Assembly (NCBI GenBank): GCA_013373125.1
Contig: JABXIK010000016.1
Coordinates: 1 to 64,000, forward strand
From: Gammaproteobacteria bacterium
GTDB taxonomy: Bacteria; Pseudomonadota; Gammaproteobacteria; Pseudomonadales; Oceanobacteraceae
Direction: 5' to 3'
Length of the DNA stretch: 64,000 nt
Each line of letters opens with the position of its first letter. The stretch's first letter is position 1. The notes beneath the pieces were generated by a model. It worked only from the letters and a program-made list of their open reading frames with translations. It did not search any database and was not told where the DNA came from. Below are positions 40,855 through 49,664 of this stretch, one piece after another. The position numbers were made by a program, and so were the translations under genes.

Positions 40855-41886
40855 TTATTCGTAGCCATTTGGGTTTTTGCTTTGCCAGTACCAGCTATCT
40901 CTTACCATGGCATTTACATCTAATTCAGTTTGCCAATTAATTAATTTTTTAGCTTTTTTTGCTGAGCCAAAATACTCGGCTATATCACCCGCTCGTCTGC
41001 CAACAATTTTACGCTTAATTGCAATATTATTTTCTGATTCAAATGCCTCGACTAACTGCAATACTGATAGCCCTTGGCCCGAACCTAAATTAATCGCATT
41101 TACACCAGTCAAACCGTTTAACATTGCCTGTACTGCTTTCACATGACCTTTAGCTAAATCCACCACATGTATATAGTCGCGTACACCCGTGCCATCAATG
41201 GTTGGGTAGTCATCACCAAATATGCTTAGCTGGCCTAATTTTCCAATTGCCACTTGTGAAATAAAAGGCATCAAGTTATTTGGGACACCATTTGGATCTT
41301 CACCAATCAAACCACTTTCATGAGCACCTACTGGGTTAAAATAGCGCAATAATGTTATCGACCATGGTAGCGAATGATTATTTAATTTATCCGCCACTTC
41401 TAAGTCACGGAATATATCTTCTACCATTAACTTGCTTGCACCATAAGGATTGGTTGTACCCAACGGCATGTCTTCCGTTAATGGCTGCACAGCTGATTCT
41501 TTATAAACTGTGGCTGATGAGCTAAACACCAACTTTTTAATATTCGCCTTTTCCATTTCCTGAGCAAGCACAATAGAGCCATAAACATTATTGTCGTAAT
41601 AATTTAATGGTTGCTCACAAGATTCACCCACGGCTTTCAAGCCTGCAAAATGAATCACAGCCGTAATTTCGTGCGCCTTAAAAATTGCTTTTAAGCATTC
41701 ACGATCTCGCACATCACCTTGTACAAAGGTGACCGGCTTGCCTGTGATTATTTCAACACGACGCAGAGATTCGGTTTTGCTGTTCGATAGATTATCCAGC
41801 ACAAACACATCAAAGCCGGCATTTAATAATTCAACACAGGTATGGCTACCAATGTACCCTGCGCCGCCTGTCACTAGTATTTTCAT
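40855..41886 (-). CDS. galE: UDP-glucose 4-epimerase
   Basis: 343 residues: [15 protein letters not shown] (NAD loop), [20 protein letters not shown] near residue 80, [10 protein letters not shown] near 120 with the catalytic Ser, and [12 protein letters not shown] (Tyr-xxx-Lys) near 147. It interconverts UDP-glucose and UDP-galactose (or the N-acetyl forms). It stands between two repeat stretches, after the MarR-type regulator, near the head of the operon. Confidence 0.96.
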   Translation of the reverse strand: MKILVTGGAGYIGSHTCVELLNAGFDVFVLDNLSNSKTESLRRVEIITGKPVTFVQGDVRDRECLKAIFKAHEITAVIHFAGLKAVGESCEQPLNYYDNNVYGSIVLAQEMEKANIKKLVFSSSATVYKESAVQPLTEDMPLGTTNPYGASKLMVEDIFRDLEVADKLNNHSLPWSITLLRYFNPVGAHESGLIGEDPNGVPNNLMPFISQVAIGKLGQLSIFGDDYPTIDGTGVRDYIHVVDLAKGHVKAVQAMLNGLTGVNAINLGSGQGLSVLQLVEAFESENNIAIKRKIVGRRAGDIAEYFGSAKKAKKLINWQTELDVNAMVRDSWYWQSKNPNGYE

Positions 41887-41888
41887 AA

Positions 41889-41998
41889 TGCTTTTCGCTC
41901 ACCGGGTGAGCTCCTACAATTTATTTTATGCATGGAGGCGCGCTAGTAGTACACCCCGTGAAGGTAGTGAATGCTTTGGGTGCGCCCTCCTACAAAGC
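41889..41998 (-). repeat. REP-like repeats between the EPS regulator and galE
   Basis: Two units: AATTGTAGGAGCTCACCCGG with TGAGCGAAA (41889-41917, a clear 8-bp hairpin) and a longer, degenerate unit at 41935-41998 beginning TTTGTAGGAGGGCGCACCC. They fill the whole gap between the two genes. Confidence 0.7.
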
Positions 41999-42319
41999 TT
42001 ATTTTATCTCGTTTTGTATTTCTTCTATTTGCGTTTTTATGTCTTCGTATTCTTGAAGTTTTCGCTCAAGAAATCGCTTTGCAATTTTTACTTTTTCTTC
42101 TGCGCCTTTGGGGGTTAATAAATACAAATAGGCGCTTTTGTGTTCGCTATTTTTAAAGTTGTTTGCCTTTACCCAGCCTTTTTCCACTATGGCTTTTAGG
42201 CAGTAATTAATTTTACCAAGACTGACACCCATTTCTTCTGCCAATTGTCTTTGGCTTAACTGGTTGTTTTGCTCAATCAACCGCATAAGCTTAAGGTGTA
42301 TTTCATCCTGATTGTTCAT
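41999..42319 (-). CDS. MarR-family EPS-associated transcriptional regulator
   Basis: 106 residues. A winged helix-turn-helix (about 10-75: LSQRQLAEEMGVSLGKINYC as recognition region, then GWVKANNFKNS and YLLTPKGAEEK as wing) is followed by a C-terminal coiled coil (about 76-106). This matches the small MarR-type regulators found at the head of exopolysaccharide/O-antigen clusters. It is the first gene of the - strand run and may control it. The upstream region holds a repeated GATTATC element that could be its operator. Confidence 0.88.
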   Translation of the reverse strand: MNNQDEIHLKLMRLIEQNNQLSQRQLAEEMGVSLGKINYCLKAIVEKGWVKANNFKNSEHKSAYLYLLTPKGAEEKVKIAKRFLERKLQEYEDIKTQIEEIQNEIK

Positions 42320-42361
42320 GCTAATGGGGTTTTTCCTTGGTATTTCATAATCTTAATAGTC

Positions 42362-42401
42362 GATTATCAATGTTTATAATTTGCAAGCATTGTTGATTAT
42401 C
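42362..42401 (-). promoter_or_regulatory. Candidate operator upstream of the EPS regulator
   Basis: GATTATC occurs at 42362-42368 and 42395-42401, and CAATG/CATTG (42368-42372, 42388-42392) face each other. The stretch is AT-rich and lies 43-82 nt before the regulator start, a plausible promoter/operator site. No strong -35/-10 pair could be fixed. Confidence 0.25.
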
Positions 42402-42423
42402 TGCCAACCGTACCGATTTTTCG

Positions 42424-42680
42424 TTTAGAGAACTTTTTCACTCACGGCATCCAAAACGTTTATGGGACATGCCTGCGGCTTCTATCTTGTCGCGCGCAAG
42501 CGCCCTCCTACAGATTGTGTTGCTATTTCGCGAGCAGTACCCAAAACATTCACTATGTTCATGGGGCATGCTACCTCGCTCCTACAATTTTTTCATATGT
42601 AGAGATCGCGCATAAGCGTTCTCATACAGATTATGTTTTTATTCGCTAGCAGTACCCAAAACACTCATTACGTTCAATCA
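42424..42680 (-). repeat. REP-like repeat array upstream of the EPS regulator
   Basis: Four units. There are degenerate ones at about 42430-42513 (ending with TGTAGGAGGGCGCTTGCGCG) and 42602-42632, a near-intact long unit at 42526-42587, and a truncated long unit at 42642-42678 that stops in mid-insert. The unit at 42526-42587 is almost identical to that at 43473-43534, about 950 nt away. Confidence 0.75.
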
Positions 42681-42795
42681 TTGAACAGTCTAGTCATGGT
42701 ACAAGCATTTGCAATTATTTTTTGTAATTCATCCCTAGTTTTTCACGTACTCAATTTAAGTTGGAGTGGACTGCCCGCAATGGCTTTTTTTGTCT

Positions 42796-43383
42796 TTATC
42801 CATTGGGAATACACACGCTTACTTTCGGGTATTTGGCTTGTAGATTTTGCTTGGCTCGATCATCCCCATGGATTAATCGAATCTCGGAGGGTTTGCGCCA
42901 TATCCTTTTAACAAAATTTAACAAATCCGTTTGCCTTGCATGGGCGCTATAGCCACCCATTGTATAAATTCCGGCCCTTATGATGATTTTTTGGTCGTCA
43001 ATGGTCACGTAACCACCAGTAGAGCCCTACTTTTGTATTAAGCGGCCAATTGTACCGGATGCCTGGTAGCCTACAAATAAAACATCGTGACGTGGGTCAC
43101 CTAACTTAGCTTTTAGGTAATTCATTACACGCCCACCGTTGCACATACCGCTAGCGGCGATAACAATGGCAGGGCGCTTATTGTTCGCCAAATACTCAAC
43201 CGTTTGCACATGCTCTTTATGGGTGTTTATTGTTGTCAGGTTGTCAAAGGTGAGCGGTCTTCGACCCATTTTGACTTTACGCAAGACTTATTTATTCCAG
43301 CAGCGCTTAAGCCGGCCAATGGCAAGGGTGAATTTTACTGCTAACGGGCCATCGAGTAAGACTTCTAGGTTTTGCCAGTTTAC
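42796..43383 (-). pseudogene. Decayed beta-CASP metallo-beta-lactamase-fold hydrolase
   Basis: One reading frame continues from about 43383 to 42796 but is cut by TAA (43290-43288) and TAG (43029-43027). Joined up, it matches the C-terminal half of beta-CASP MBL hydrolases (RNA-processing exonuclease type): LLDGPLAVKFTLAIGRLKRCW, then MGRRPLTFDNL, the motif IVIAASGMCNGGRVMNYLKA, DVLFVGYQASGTIGR, GGYSAHARQTDLLNFVKR and IRLIHGDDRAKQNL. The N-terminal metal-binding HxHxDH half is absent; upstream of the break there is repeat DNA. So the gene is truncated and carries two nonsense codons. It is a remnant at the edge of the polysaccharide cluster. Confidence 0.85.
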
Positions 43384-43472
43384 TTTTGGTATCGCAGGGT
43401 TATTTGAAGGGGCAGCTCTTTTATTTGGTTTATCGGCCGCTGGGGCAGCCTCATACAATTCTGTTTGGGATT

Positions 43473-43534
43473 TTTCGCGAGCAGTACCCAAAACACTCAC
43501 TACGTTCATGGGGCATGCTACCTCGCTCCTACAA
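43473..43534 (-). repeat. Long REP-like unit at the pseudogene break
   Basis: A 62-nt unit: TTGTAGGAGCGAGGTAGCAT at one end and GGGTACTGCTCGCGAAAA at the other, with an insert between. It is almost the same as 42526-42587 and lies about 90 nt from where the pseudogene homology stops. Confidence 0.75.
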
Positions 43535-43800
43535 GGGCATTTTCATCTGTGTAGTGGTCAACACATTTTAGACACAAGTTAAGAGGCTAGATCAAATCCA
43601 GCCTCAACTCCTTCCAAGTGTAATTTATTTCACCCACTGTATTTTTTTGTACGAGGGTGACCTGCGCCCGATATTCGGAGTTGCGTTTCGCCCACAACAC
43701 CCAAAGCACTCTACGTTCGCGGGGCATTCTAGGTGAGCGCCTACCGCTTTCGCCTAGAGAGCTGGGCTCTTACAAGACTGCAGGGCTAGGCTCTTGCAAA
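43535..43800. repeat. Degraded repeat stretch before rluB
   Basis: No gene is supported. About 43650-43800 carries two poor REP-like units (for example CACCCAAAGCACTCTACGTT followed by CGGGGCATTCTAGG). The part around 43550-43620 (TAGTGGTCAACACATTTTAG, then GACACAAG) looks like the end of an insertion sequence, but I cannot identify it. Confidence 0.4.
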
Positions 43801-44664
43801 TTAAGAGTCAATACGCACCTTACGACCCGGCCCTTTTTTACTTGGCCCTGCCTTTTGGCGGGTGCGCTGACGATTTGCCGCGCGGTCGTATTTTTTCAAT
43901 TCTTTCGGGTCTAACTTAGCAACCGGACGCGATGGCAAGTCGACTAATTTTGCCAATTCATCCGTATCACGCTGATCTAGCTCCTTCCATTTACCGACAC
44001 TGATTTGCTTTGGTAAAAATACGCAACCATAGCGCACACGTTTTAATCGAGAAACTTTCATCCCTTGGCTTTCCCACAACCGACGCACTTCGCGGTTACG
44101 GCCTTCCATTATGCAAACGTGATACCACTGGTTGAACCCATCACCATCAAAAAACTGAACATCGGTGAACTTCGCCATACCGTCATCTAAAACCACGCCT
44201 TTCTTTAGGTTTTCAATGACTTCGTCCGTCACTTCACCAGCAACACGTACCGCATATTCACGGTCCACCGTTTGCGTACTAGGATGCATTAACTTATTCG
44301 CCAATTCTCCGTCAGTGGTAAATAACAATAAACCGGCGGTATTGATATCAAGGCGCCCCACTGCAATCCAGCGCTCGCCTTTTAATTTAGGAAGGTTATC
44401 GAATACGGTTGGGCGACCCTCAGGGTCGTTACGGGTACACACTTCACCTTCTGGCTTGTTGTAAGCCAGGACGCGACGCGGCGTGCGTACTTTATGCTCA
44501 ATGACTTTACCATCAACTTTAATTTCATCGTGAGGACCGGCGCGCTCACCGAGCTTAGCCACTTCACCATTTAACTGGATGCGGCCTTGTTCAATCCAAC
44601 GCTCCATCTCACGACGGGAACCTACACCCACTTGGGCTAGGATTTTCTGTAACTTATCACTCAT
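43801..44664 (-). CDS. rluB: 23S rRNA pseudouridine synthase B
   Basis: 287 residues. S4 RNA-binding domain at the N-terminus (KLQKILAQVGVGSRREMERW), then the RsuA-type catalytic domain with the active Asp106 in VGRLDINTAGLLLFT, and CIMEGRNREVRRLWE near residue 200. The C-terminal tail (about 245-287) is basic and low-complexity. RluB makes pseudouridine 2605 of 23S rRNA. GGAG lies 8 nt before the ATG. It is the last gene of the trpS-scpA-scpB-rluB run, 47 nt after scpB. Confidence 0.93.
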   Translation of the reverse strand: MSDKLQKILAQVGVGSRREMERWIEQGRIQLNGEVAKLGERAGPHDEIKVDGKVIEHKVRTPRRVLAYNKPEGEVCTRNDPEGRPTVFDNLPKLKGERWIAVGRLDINTAGLLLFTTDGELANKLMHPSTQTVDREYAVRVAGEVTDEVIENLKKGVVLDDGMAKFTDVQFFDGDGFNQWYHVCIMEGRNREVRRLWESQGMKVSRLKRVRYGCVFLPKQISVGKWKELDQRDTDELAKLVDLPSRPVAKLDPKELKKYDRAANRQRTRQKAGPSKKGPGRKVRIDS

Positions 44665-44711
44665 CCACTTTGCTCCGTTTCTGAGTTGGGCCTTTAAGAG
44701 ACCCTCTTGGA

Positions 44712-45908
44712 TTAATTAAATTTATTGGCGAGATCAGATAAGGATTTTTCCCCTTCCTCTTCATCGCGACTGGCTTCCAGCTCGTCTTGTTCAGCTTGCA
44801 GCTGAGCAATCATTTCTTCTTCCATTGCAGCTAACAAAGCTGCCTCTTCATCTTCTGATGATTCAGGTAGAACCGAATCATTTTCAGTACTGATTTTTAA
44901 GGCATCTGGCTCATTGTGTTCTGTTTCTTCCGGAAGCGTGTTTTCTTCGATCACAGCGTCTGAAGAATCAGAGAATACGGATGGCGCTTGTTCTGTAAAT
45001 GAATCTTTTTCTTTAAGCAATTTTTCTTGCTCAGCAATCATACGCGCTATGGTGGCTTCCGCGATTTCTTCTTCGCTGGCGTCTTCAGATAAACCTTGTG
45101 GCATAGCTTGTTCGCTTTCGGCCAATTGATCATCTAATTCTGCAATTTGCTGCTCAGCATCTAATAGCTCACCTTGATCCACTGCTGATTCTTCATCTTC
45201 TTCAGCCGGCTTATTGAAAAGCGCATCTTCAACTTGTTGTACCAAGGCTTCAGCTTCCGCCATATCTTGAGCCGCACTTAATAAGTTTTCACTATCACCT
45301 AATTCTTCTTGATGAGATGCAAAATCAAAATTGCCTTCTTCCGCTTTGTCTTCTAGCTCTAAAGCGTGATTTGCATCCGCAATTTCTTGAATCTCTTCAA
45401 GGGTTGGTAATTGCTCCAGTGTTTCAAGATTAAAATAATCCAAGAACATTTTTGTAGTGGCATACATGGCGGGACGTCCTGGCACATCGCGATGCCCAAC
45501 CACTTGAATCCATTCACGCTCAACCAATGTTTTGGTGATATGTGAACTCACAGCCACACCGCGAATATCTTCAATCTCACCGCGGGTAACGGGCTGACGG
45601 TAAGCGATAATGGCAAGGGTTTCTAATAATGCGCGCGAATAACGCTGGGGTTTTTCTTCCCACAAGCGACTTACCCATTTGCCTAAGTCTTGTTTCACCT
45701 GAAAGCGATAACCGGTAGCCACTTTTTTTAATTCGTAGCCTTTGTTTTCACATTTTTCGCCAATACGTTCCAGCACAATTTGAATGCGCTGTTTTTCAGG
45801 TTCCAAGCCTTCATCGAATAAGCTTTGGATACGATCAACACTTAAAGTTTGGCCAGAGGCTAATAAAGCACCTTCGATAATTTGTTCTAATAATGCGTCG
45901 CTAATCAT
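44712..45908 (-). CDS. scpB: Segregation and condensation protein B with long acidic tail
   Basis: 398 residues. The first ~180 form the usual pair of winged helices (LLEQIIEGALLASGQTL near the start, ALLETLAIIAYRQPVTRGEI near 92, VVGHRDVPGRPAMYATT near 135). The remaining ~210 residues are a low-complexity, Glu/Asp/Ala-rich and probably disordered tail; typical ScpB ends near residue 200, while pseudomonad forms are somewhat longer. ScpB joins ScpA and SMC in the condensin-like complex; smc itself is at 60.4-63.9 kb in this window. The ATG overlaps the scpA stop (ATGA). Confidence 0.93.
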   Translation of the reverse strand: MISDALLEQIIEGALLASGQTLSVDRIQSLFDEGLEPEKQRIQIVLERIGEKCENKGYELKKVATGYRFQVKQDLGKWVSRLWEEKPQRYSRALLETLAIIAYRQPVTRGEIEDIRGVAVSSHITKTLVEREWIQVVGHRDVPGRPAMYATTKMFLDYFNLETLEQLPTLEEIQEIADANHALELEDKAEEGNFDFASHQEELGDSENLLSAAQDMAEAEALVQQVEDALFNKPAEEDEESAVDQGELLDAEQQIAELDDQLAESEQAMPQGLSEDASEEEIAEATIARMIAEQEKLLKEKDSFTEQAPSVFSDSSDAVIEENTLPEETEHNEPDALKISTENDSVLPESSEDEEAALLAAMEEEMIAQLQAEQDELEASRDEEEGEKSLSDLANKFN

Positions 45909-46786
45909 GATGAGGTTTTCGCTTTCACATGAATCGGCCCAAACGTTTCGTTTTGCACGATCTCTATTAATTGTTCTTTTATGAGTTCAAGCGTGGCAAG
46001 GAACGTCGTCACCACACCTGCGCGCCCTTCTTCGACAGTAAACAACCGCGAAAAAGGAATAAAATCTCCAGTTTGCAAGCGAGACAAAATGTCGCTCATG
46101 CGCTCACGGGTAGATAGTTTTTCTCGTTGCACTTCATGTTCTGTGTACATATTGGCGCGATGCAACACATCACTGAAGGCTAACATTAACTCTTTAAAGT
46201 CCACATCTGGGTGGGCGCGCTCAGCTGTATACTCTGGCGGTTTGATTTCCACTTCAAAGGTGTCTCGCCCCATGCGCGGTAATTCATCAATGTCTTCGGC
46301 GGCTTGCTTGAAGCGCTCATAATCTTGCAGTCGACGAATCAATTCGGCGCGAGGATCTTCCTCTTCTTCAGCAAGTTCGGCAGGGCGCGGTAACAAAATA
46401 CGACTTTTGATTTCTGCCAACATAGCCGCCATCACCAAATATTCGCCAGCCAGTTCTAACTGCACAATTTGCATGAGGTCCACATACACCATGTATTGCT
46501 CAGTAATTTCCGCCACATTAATTTCAAGAATATCGAGATTTTGCTTACGTATTAAATACAGCAATAAATCCAGTGGTCCTTCAAATTGCTCAAGGATGAC
46601 TTCTAGCGCATCAGGGGGAATATACAAATCAAGCGGAAGCTGGGTGAAAGCCTCGCCATGTACTAACGCGAAAGGCATTTCATGCTGTTGATTCTTTACG
46701 GCTTTGGCAGGTGCAACCTCTGACTCAGGCGCTGTTTGCGCCTGATCATTGGATTCTTGTGATGAGATATCAGAGGTTTCAGTCAT
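45905..46786 (-). CDS. scpA: Segregation and condensation protein A (kleisin)
   Basis: 293 residues. A ~50-residue N-terminal extension rich in Gln/Glu/Ala precedes the kleisin core, which starts at LEQFEGPLDLLLYLIRKQNLD near residue 67 and continues with YLVMAAMLAEIKSRILLP near 118. The C-terminal winged helix (about 220-285) ends with VTTFLATLELIKEQLIEI. ScpA bridges the SMC heads together with ScpB in chromosome segregation. It starts 4 nt after trpS and is translationally coupled to scpB. Confidence 0.95.
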   Translation of the reverse strand: MTETSDISSQESNDQAQTAPESEVAPAKAVKNQQHEMPFALVHGEAFTQLPLDLYIPPDALEVILEQFEGPLDLLLYLIRKQNLDILEINVAEITEQYMVYVDLMQIVQLELAGEYLVMAAMLAEIKSRILLPRPAELAEEEEDPRAELIRRLQDYERFKQAAEDIDELPRMGRDTFEVEIKPPEYTAERAHPDVDFKELMLAFSDVLHRANMYTEHEVQREKLSTRERMSDILSRLQTGDFIPFSRLFTVEEGRAGVVTTFLATLELIKEQLIEIVQNETFGPIHVKAKTSS

Positions 46787-46790
46787 AAGC

Positions 46791-48005
46791 TTAACGGTAT
46801 GCTAATCCCATGGCATGGCGAACATCTTCCATGGTATCACGAGCAGCTTCACGTGCTCGTTCACTACCTTCTTGAATGATGGATTTCACCAAATCTGGAT
46901 TGGACTCATATTGTTTTGCACGCTCTTGAATGGGTGCAACTTCAGCTTTTATCGCATCAATCACAGGACCTTTGCAATCCAAGCAACCAATACCCGCATT
47001 GCGACAACCTTTTTGTACCCACTCTTTTACATCATCATCACTATAGACTTCATGTAACTGCCAGACTGGACAGTTTTCTGGGTTACCTGGATCGTCACGG
47101 CGTACACGGGCAGGATCGGTACGCATGGTACGAATCTTACGTTCGATCTCAGATTCTTCTTCACGCAAGCTAATGGTATTACCATAAGACTTGGACATTT
47201 TTTGTCCATCTAGGCCTGGCATTTTAGACTCTGGTGTTAACAAGGCTTGAGGCTCAGGCAAAATCACCTTACCGCCGCCTTCTAAGTAACCCATTAAACG
47301 CTCTTTATCACCTAGAGTGATATTTTGCTGTTCTTTAAGTAGCGCTTGCGCGGTTGCCAGTGCTTCGCCGTCACCTTCTTCGGTGTAACGCTTACGCAAA
47401 GTGCTGTACAGCTTAGCGGCTTTTTTGCCCATTTTTTTGATGGCCGCTTCGGCGTTTTCTTCAAAACCTGGTTCACGACCAAACACATAATTAAAACGAC
47501 GAGCTACTTCACGGGTAATTTCCACGTGAGCCACTTGGTCGGCACCCACAGGCACCATCCCCGCGCGATACAACAAGATATCGGCACTTTGTAGTAATGG
47601 ATAACCTAAGAAACCATACGTGGCCAGATCTTTCTCTTTTAGCTTTTCTTGCTGATCTTTATAGGTGGGCACACGCTCTAACCAACCTAGAGGCGTAATC
47701 ATAGAGAGCAGCAAGTGCAGCTCGGCATGCTCTGGTACTTTGCTTTGTAGGAATAATGTGGCGCTACCTGGGTTAACCCCAGCTGCCAGCCAATCGATCA
47801 CCATATCCCACACACTGCGCTCCATAATGCTTGGATCATCATAGTGTGTGGTCAGGGCGTGCCAGTCAGCCACAAAAAAGAAACACTCGTATTCGTGTTG
47901 CAACTTAACCCAGTTTTTAAGCACACCGTGATAGTGGCCTAGGTGTAATTTCCCCGTGGGTCGCATGCCAGAAAGCACACGTTGCTGAGAGTCAACAGAA
48001 CTCAA
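46791..48005 (-). CDS. trpS: Tryptophan-tRNA ligase with probable iron-sulfur motif
   Basis: 404 residues, longer than the common 334. Class I marks are PTGKLHLGHYHG (HIGH) and GQKMSKSYGN (KMSKS, residues 269-273). A ~60-residue insert lies at about 185-255. Near the C-terminal part four Cys occur as C312-x21-C334-x6-C341-x2-C344, nearly the C-x22-C-x6-C-x2-C cluster that binds [4Fe-4S] in Thermotoga TrpRS. The start is a TTG at 48005, supported by AGGAG upstream; the first ATG (codon 14) would cut into the HIGH region. It charges tRNA-Trp and leads the operon with scpA and scpB. Confidence 0.95.
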   Translation of the reverse strand: MSSVDSQQRVLSGMRPTGKLHLGHYHGVLKNWVKLQHEYECFFFVADWHALTTHYDDPSIMERSVWDMVIDWLAAGVNPGSATLFLQSKVPEHAELHLLLSMITPLGWLERVPTYKDQQEKLKEKDLATYGFLGYPLLQSADILLYRAGMVPVGADQVAHVEITREVARRFNYVFGREPGFEENAEAAIKKMGKKAAKLYSTLRKRYTEEGDGEALATAQALLKEQQNITLGDKERLMGYLEGGGKVILPEPQALLTPESKMPGLDGQKMSKSYGNTISLREEESEIERKIRTMRTDPARVRRDDPGNPENCPVWQLHEVYSDDDVKEWVQKGCRNAGIGCLDCKGPVIDAIKAEVAPIQERAKQYESNPDLVKSIIQEGSERAREAARDTMEDVRHAMGLAYR

Positions 48006-48135
48006 AGCCTTCTCCTAATACAGCAAACTAAAACACGGCAGTTTACCGGTGACGAAGGCTAAAAACTACTGATTCGCATCAAAAAAGCCAACCCTGACCT
48101 TTTCGGCTCTGTATCCAAGATAAATTGACTAATAT

Positions 48136-48756
48136 TTAGTCCAACTCGTCCATTTGCCCCACCCCTTGACGAGTGATGGCATAGGTATCCCCTGTCATAT
48201 CCACGACTGTCGTGGCTTCAATACCGCAGTAGCCCCCGTCTATGACTAAATCCACCGCATGCTCTAGCATTTGTCGGATTTCATAAGGGTCAGATAGCGG
48301 CATATCATCACCAGGCATAATCAATGAGGTGGTCATAATAGGCTCACCTAATTCTGCCAAAAGGTCCTGAATAATTGGATTCGCGGGGACTCGAATGCCA
48401 ATCGTACGACGCTTAGGATGCATTAAGCGACGAGGCACTTCTCGTGTGCCGTCCAAAATAAAGGTAAAGGCCCCTGGTGTGTGGGCCTTTAACAGGCGAT
48501 AAGCTGTATTATCCACTTTGGCATAGGTACCAATTTCAGCCAAATCTCGGCACATAAGCGTAAAGTTATGCTTATCACTCAGCTGGCGAATTTGCTTAAC
48601 CCGCTCTAAGGCTCGTTTATCTTCAAGGTGACAGGCTAATGCATAGGCGCAATCGGTTGGAATAATCGCTAAGCCACCAGAACGTAATATTTCAGCGGCT
48701 TGTTTGATTAGACGATTCTGAGGGTTATCTGGATGAATTTGAAAGAATTGGCTCAT
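48136..48756 (-). CDS. yciO: YciO-type Sua5/YrdC family protein
   Basis: 206 residues of the YrdC/Sua5 RNA-binding fold: GGLAIIPTDCAYALACHLED near residue 27, KHNFTLMCRDLAEI near 62, and TPGAFTFILDGTREVPRRL near 93. The first motif has the Pro-Thr-Asp common to threonylcarbamoyl-AMP synthases, but the overall sequence fits YciO rather than TsaC, so its substrate is less certain. GGA lies before the ATG. It sits between the PHP gene and trpS on the same strand, 130 nt before trpS. Confidence 0.9.
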   Translation of the reverse strand: MSQFFQIHPDNPQNRLIKQAAEILRSGGLAIIPTDCAYALACHLEDKRALERVKQIRQLSDKHNFTLMCRDLAEIGTYAKVDNTAYRLLKAHTPGAFTFILDGTREVPRRLMHPKRRTIGIRVPANPIIQDLLAELGEPIMTTSLIMPGDDMPLSDPYEIRQMLEHAVDLVIDGGYCGIEATTVVDMTGDTYAITRQGVGQMDELD

Positions 48757-48814
48757 GGTGCATCCTTGACTGACAAGCTTAAGTCTAGCTCATTTCGGGC
48801 ATGACGTGTGTAAT

Positions 48815-49645
48815 CTATACGGCTTGCCAATGGCTCCACACTGGCGTCACGGATTTAGGCATAGGGACAAATTTGCCCAGCTCCGACCACGGCCTCGGCC
48901 CATGAAAGTCGCTCCCCTGACTGCCTAGTAAGTCGTATTCATCACACAACTGCGCCATACGCTGACTAAAGCTGGATTCCATACCTCCTGTTGTCACTTC
49001 CAGCCCATTGCCACCCGCTGCTACAAAGGCGTTGAGTAGCAACTTCAACTTGGTCACGGTCAACTTGTACTTATCAGGATGCGCCACTACCGCTACACCG
49101 CCGCTTTCTCTAATCCAGCTCACCACCTCAGACATTTCAGGCCATAGGGTTTTGACGTCCCCCGCTTTTCCGGCACCTAGATACTTTTTAAAGGCTTGAG
49201 CCATATTATTTACTTTACCCAATTGTATGAGGGCCTCTGCAAAGTGGGGGCGACCAATCTGAGCGCCATTAGCAATCTCAACGGCTTTTTCCCATATACC
49301 CTCAACACCCTGTTTTTCCAATTTCATGGCAATAGTCTTAGCGCGCTCGTATCGACATGCTTCTTGGCGAGCGACTGCGGCTTGCATCACTGGATGCTGT
49401 TCATCGAACCCCAGCCCAACAATATGAATCCCCATGCCATTCCAGACACTGGAAAACTCAATACCAGATACAATCTGCATGTCGTACTTTCTCGCCTGAT
49501 CACGAGCCTCTTCAATGCCATCCAGTGTGTCATGGTCAGTGAGCGCTAGCATGGTGACGCCCTGTTCGGCAGCACGATCCACCAAGTCAGAAGGACTTAA
49601 CTGGCCGTCGCTGCGTAAACTATGGCAATGTAAATCTGCTAACAT
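48815..49645 (-). CDS. PHP-domain phosphoesterase (RNase AM / YciV-like)
   Basis: 276 residues from the ATG at 49645, with AAAGG upstream; a TTG 11 codons earlier lacks a ribosome site. The PHP metal-binding motifs are clear: LADLHCHSLRSDG at the start, ALTDHDTLDG near 35, IEFSS near 62, GRPHFAEAL near 130, VVAHPDKY near 185 and GSDFHG near 240. The family acts on 3',5'-nucleoside bisphosphates and 5' RNA ends (YciV/RNase AM). It follows the VC0807-like gene by 19 nt and precedes yciO, an order also seen in pseudomonads. Confidence 0.9.
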   Translation of the reverse strand: MLADLHCHSLRSDGQLSPSDLVDRAAEQGVTMLALTDHDTLDGIEEARDQARKYDMQIVSGIEFSSVWNGMGIHIVGLGFDEQHPVMQAAVARQEACRYERAKTIAMKLEKQGVEGIWEKAVEIANGAQIGRPHFAEALIQLGKVNNMAQAFKKYLGAGKAGDVKTLWPEMSEVVSWIRESGGVAVVAHPDKYKLTVTKLKLLLNAFVAAGGNGLEVTTGGMESSFSQRMAQLCDEYDLLGSQGSDFHGPRPWSELGKFVPMPKSVTPVWSHWQAV

Positions 49646-49664
49646 CTTCTGACCTTTACTTAAG

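Noticed and set aside
42633..42952. Open frames of 92 and 63 codons on the + strand
   Set aside because: They start in a REP unit and run antisense to the beta-CASP pseudogene; no ribosome site or family.
43139..43582. 147-codon + strand frame
   Set aside because: Antisense to the pseudogene and through REP sequence; its reverse strand explains it.
43548..43625. TAGTGGTCAACACATTTTAG-type end, possible insertion sequence terminus
   Set aside because: No transposase frame and no matching second end found; kept only as a note in the repeat stretch.
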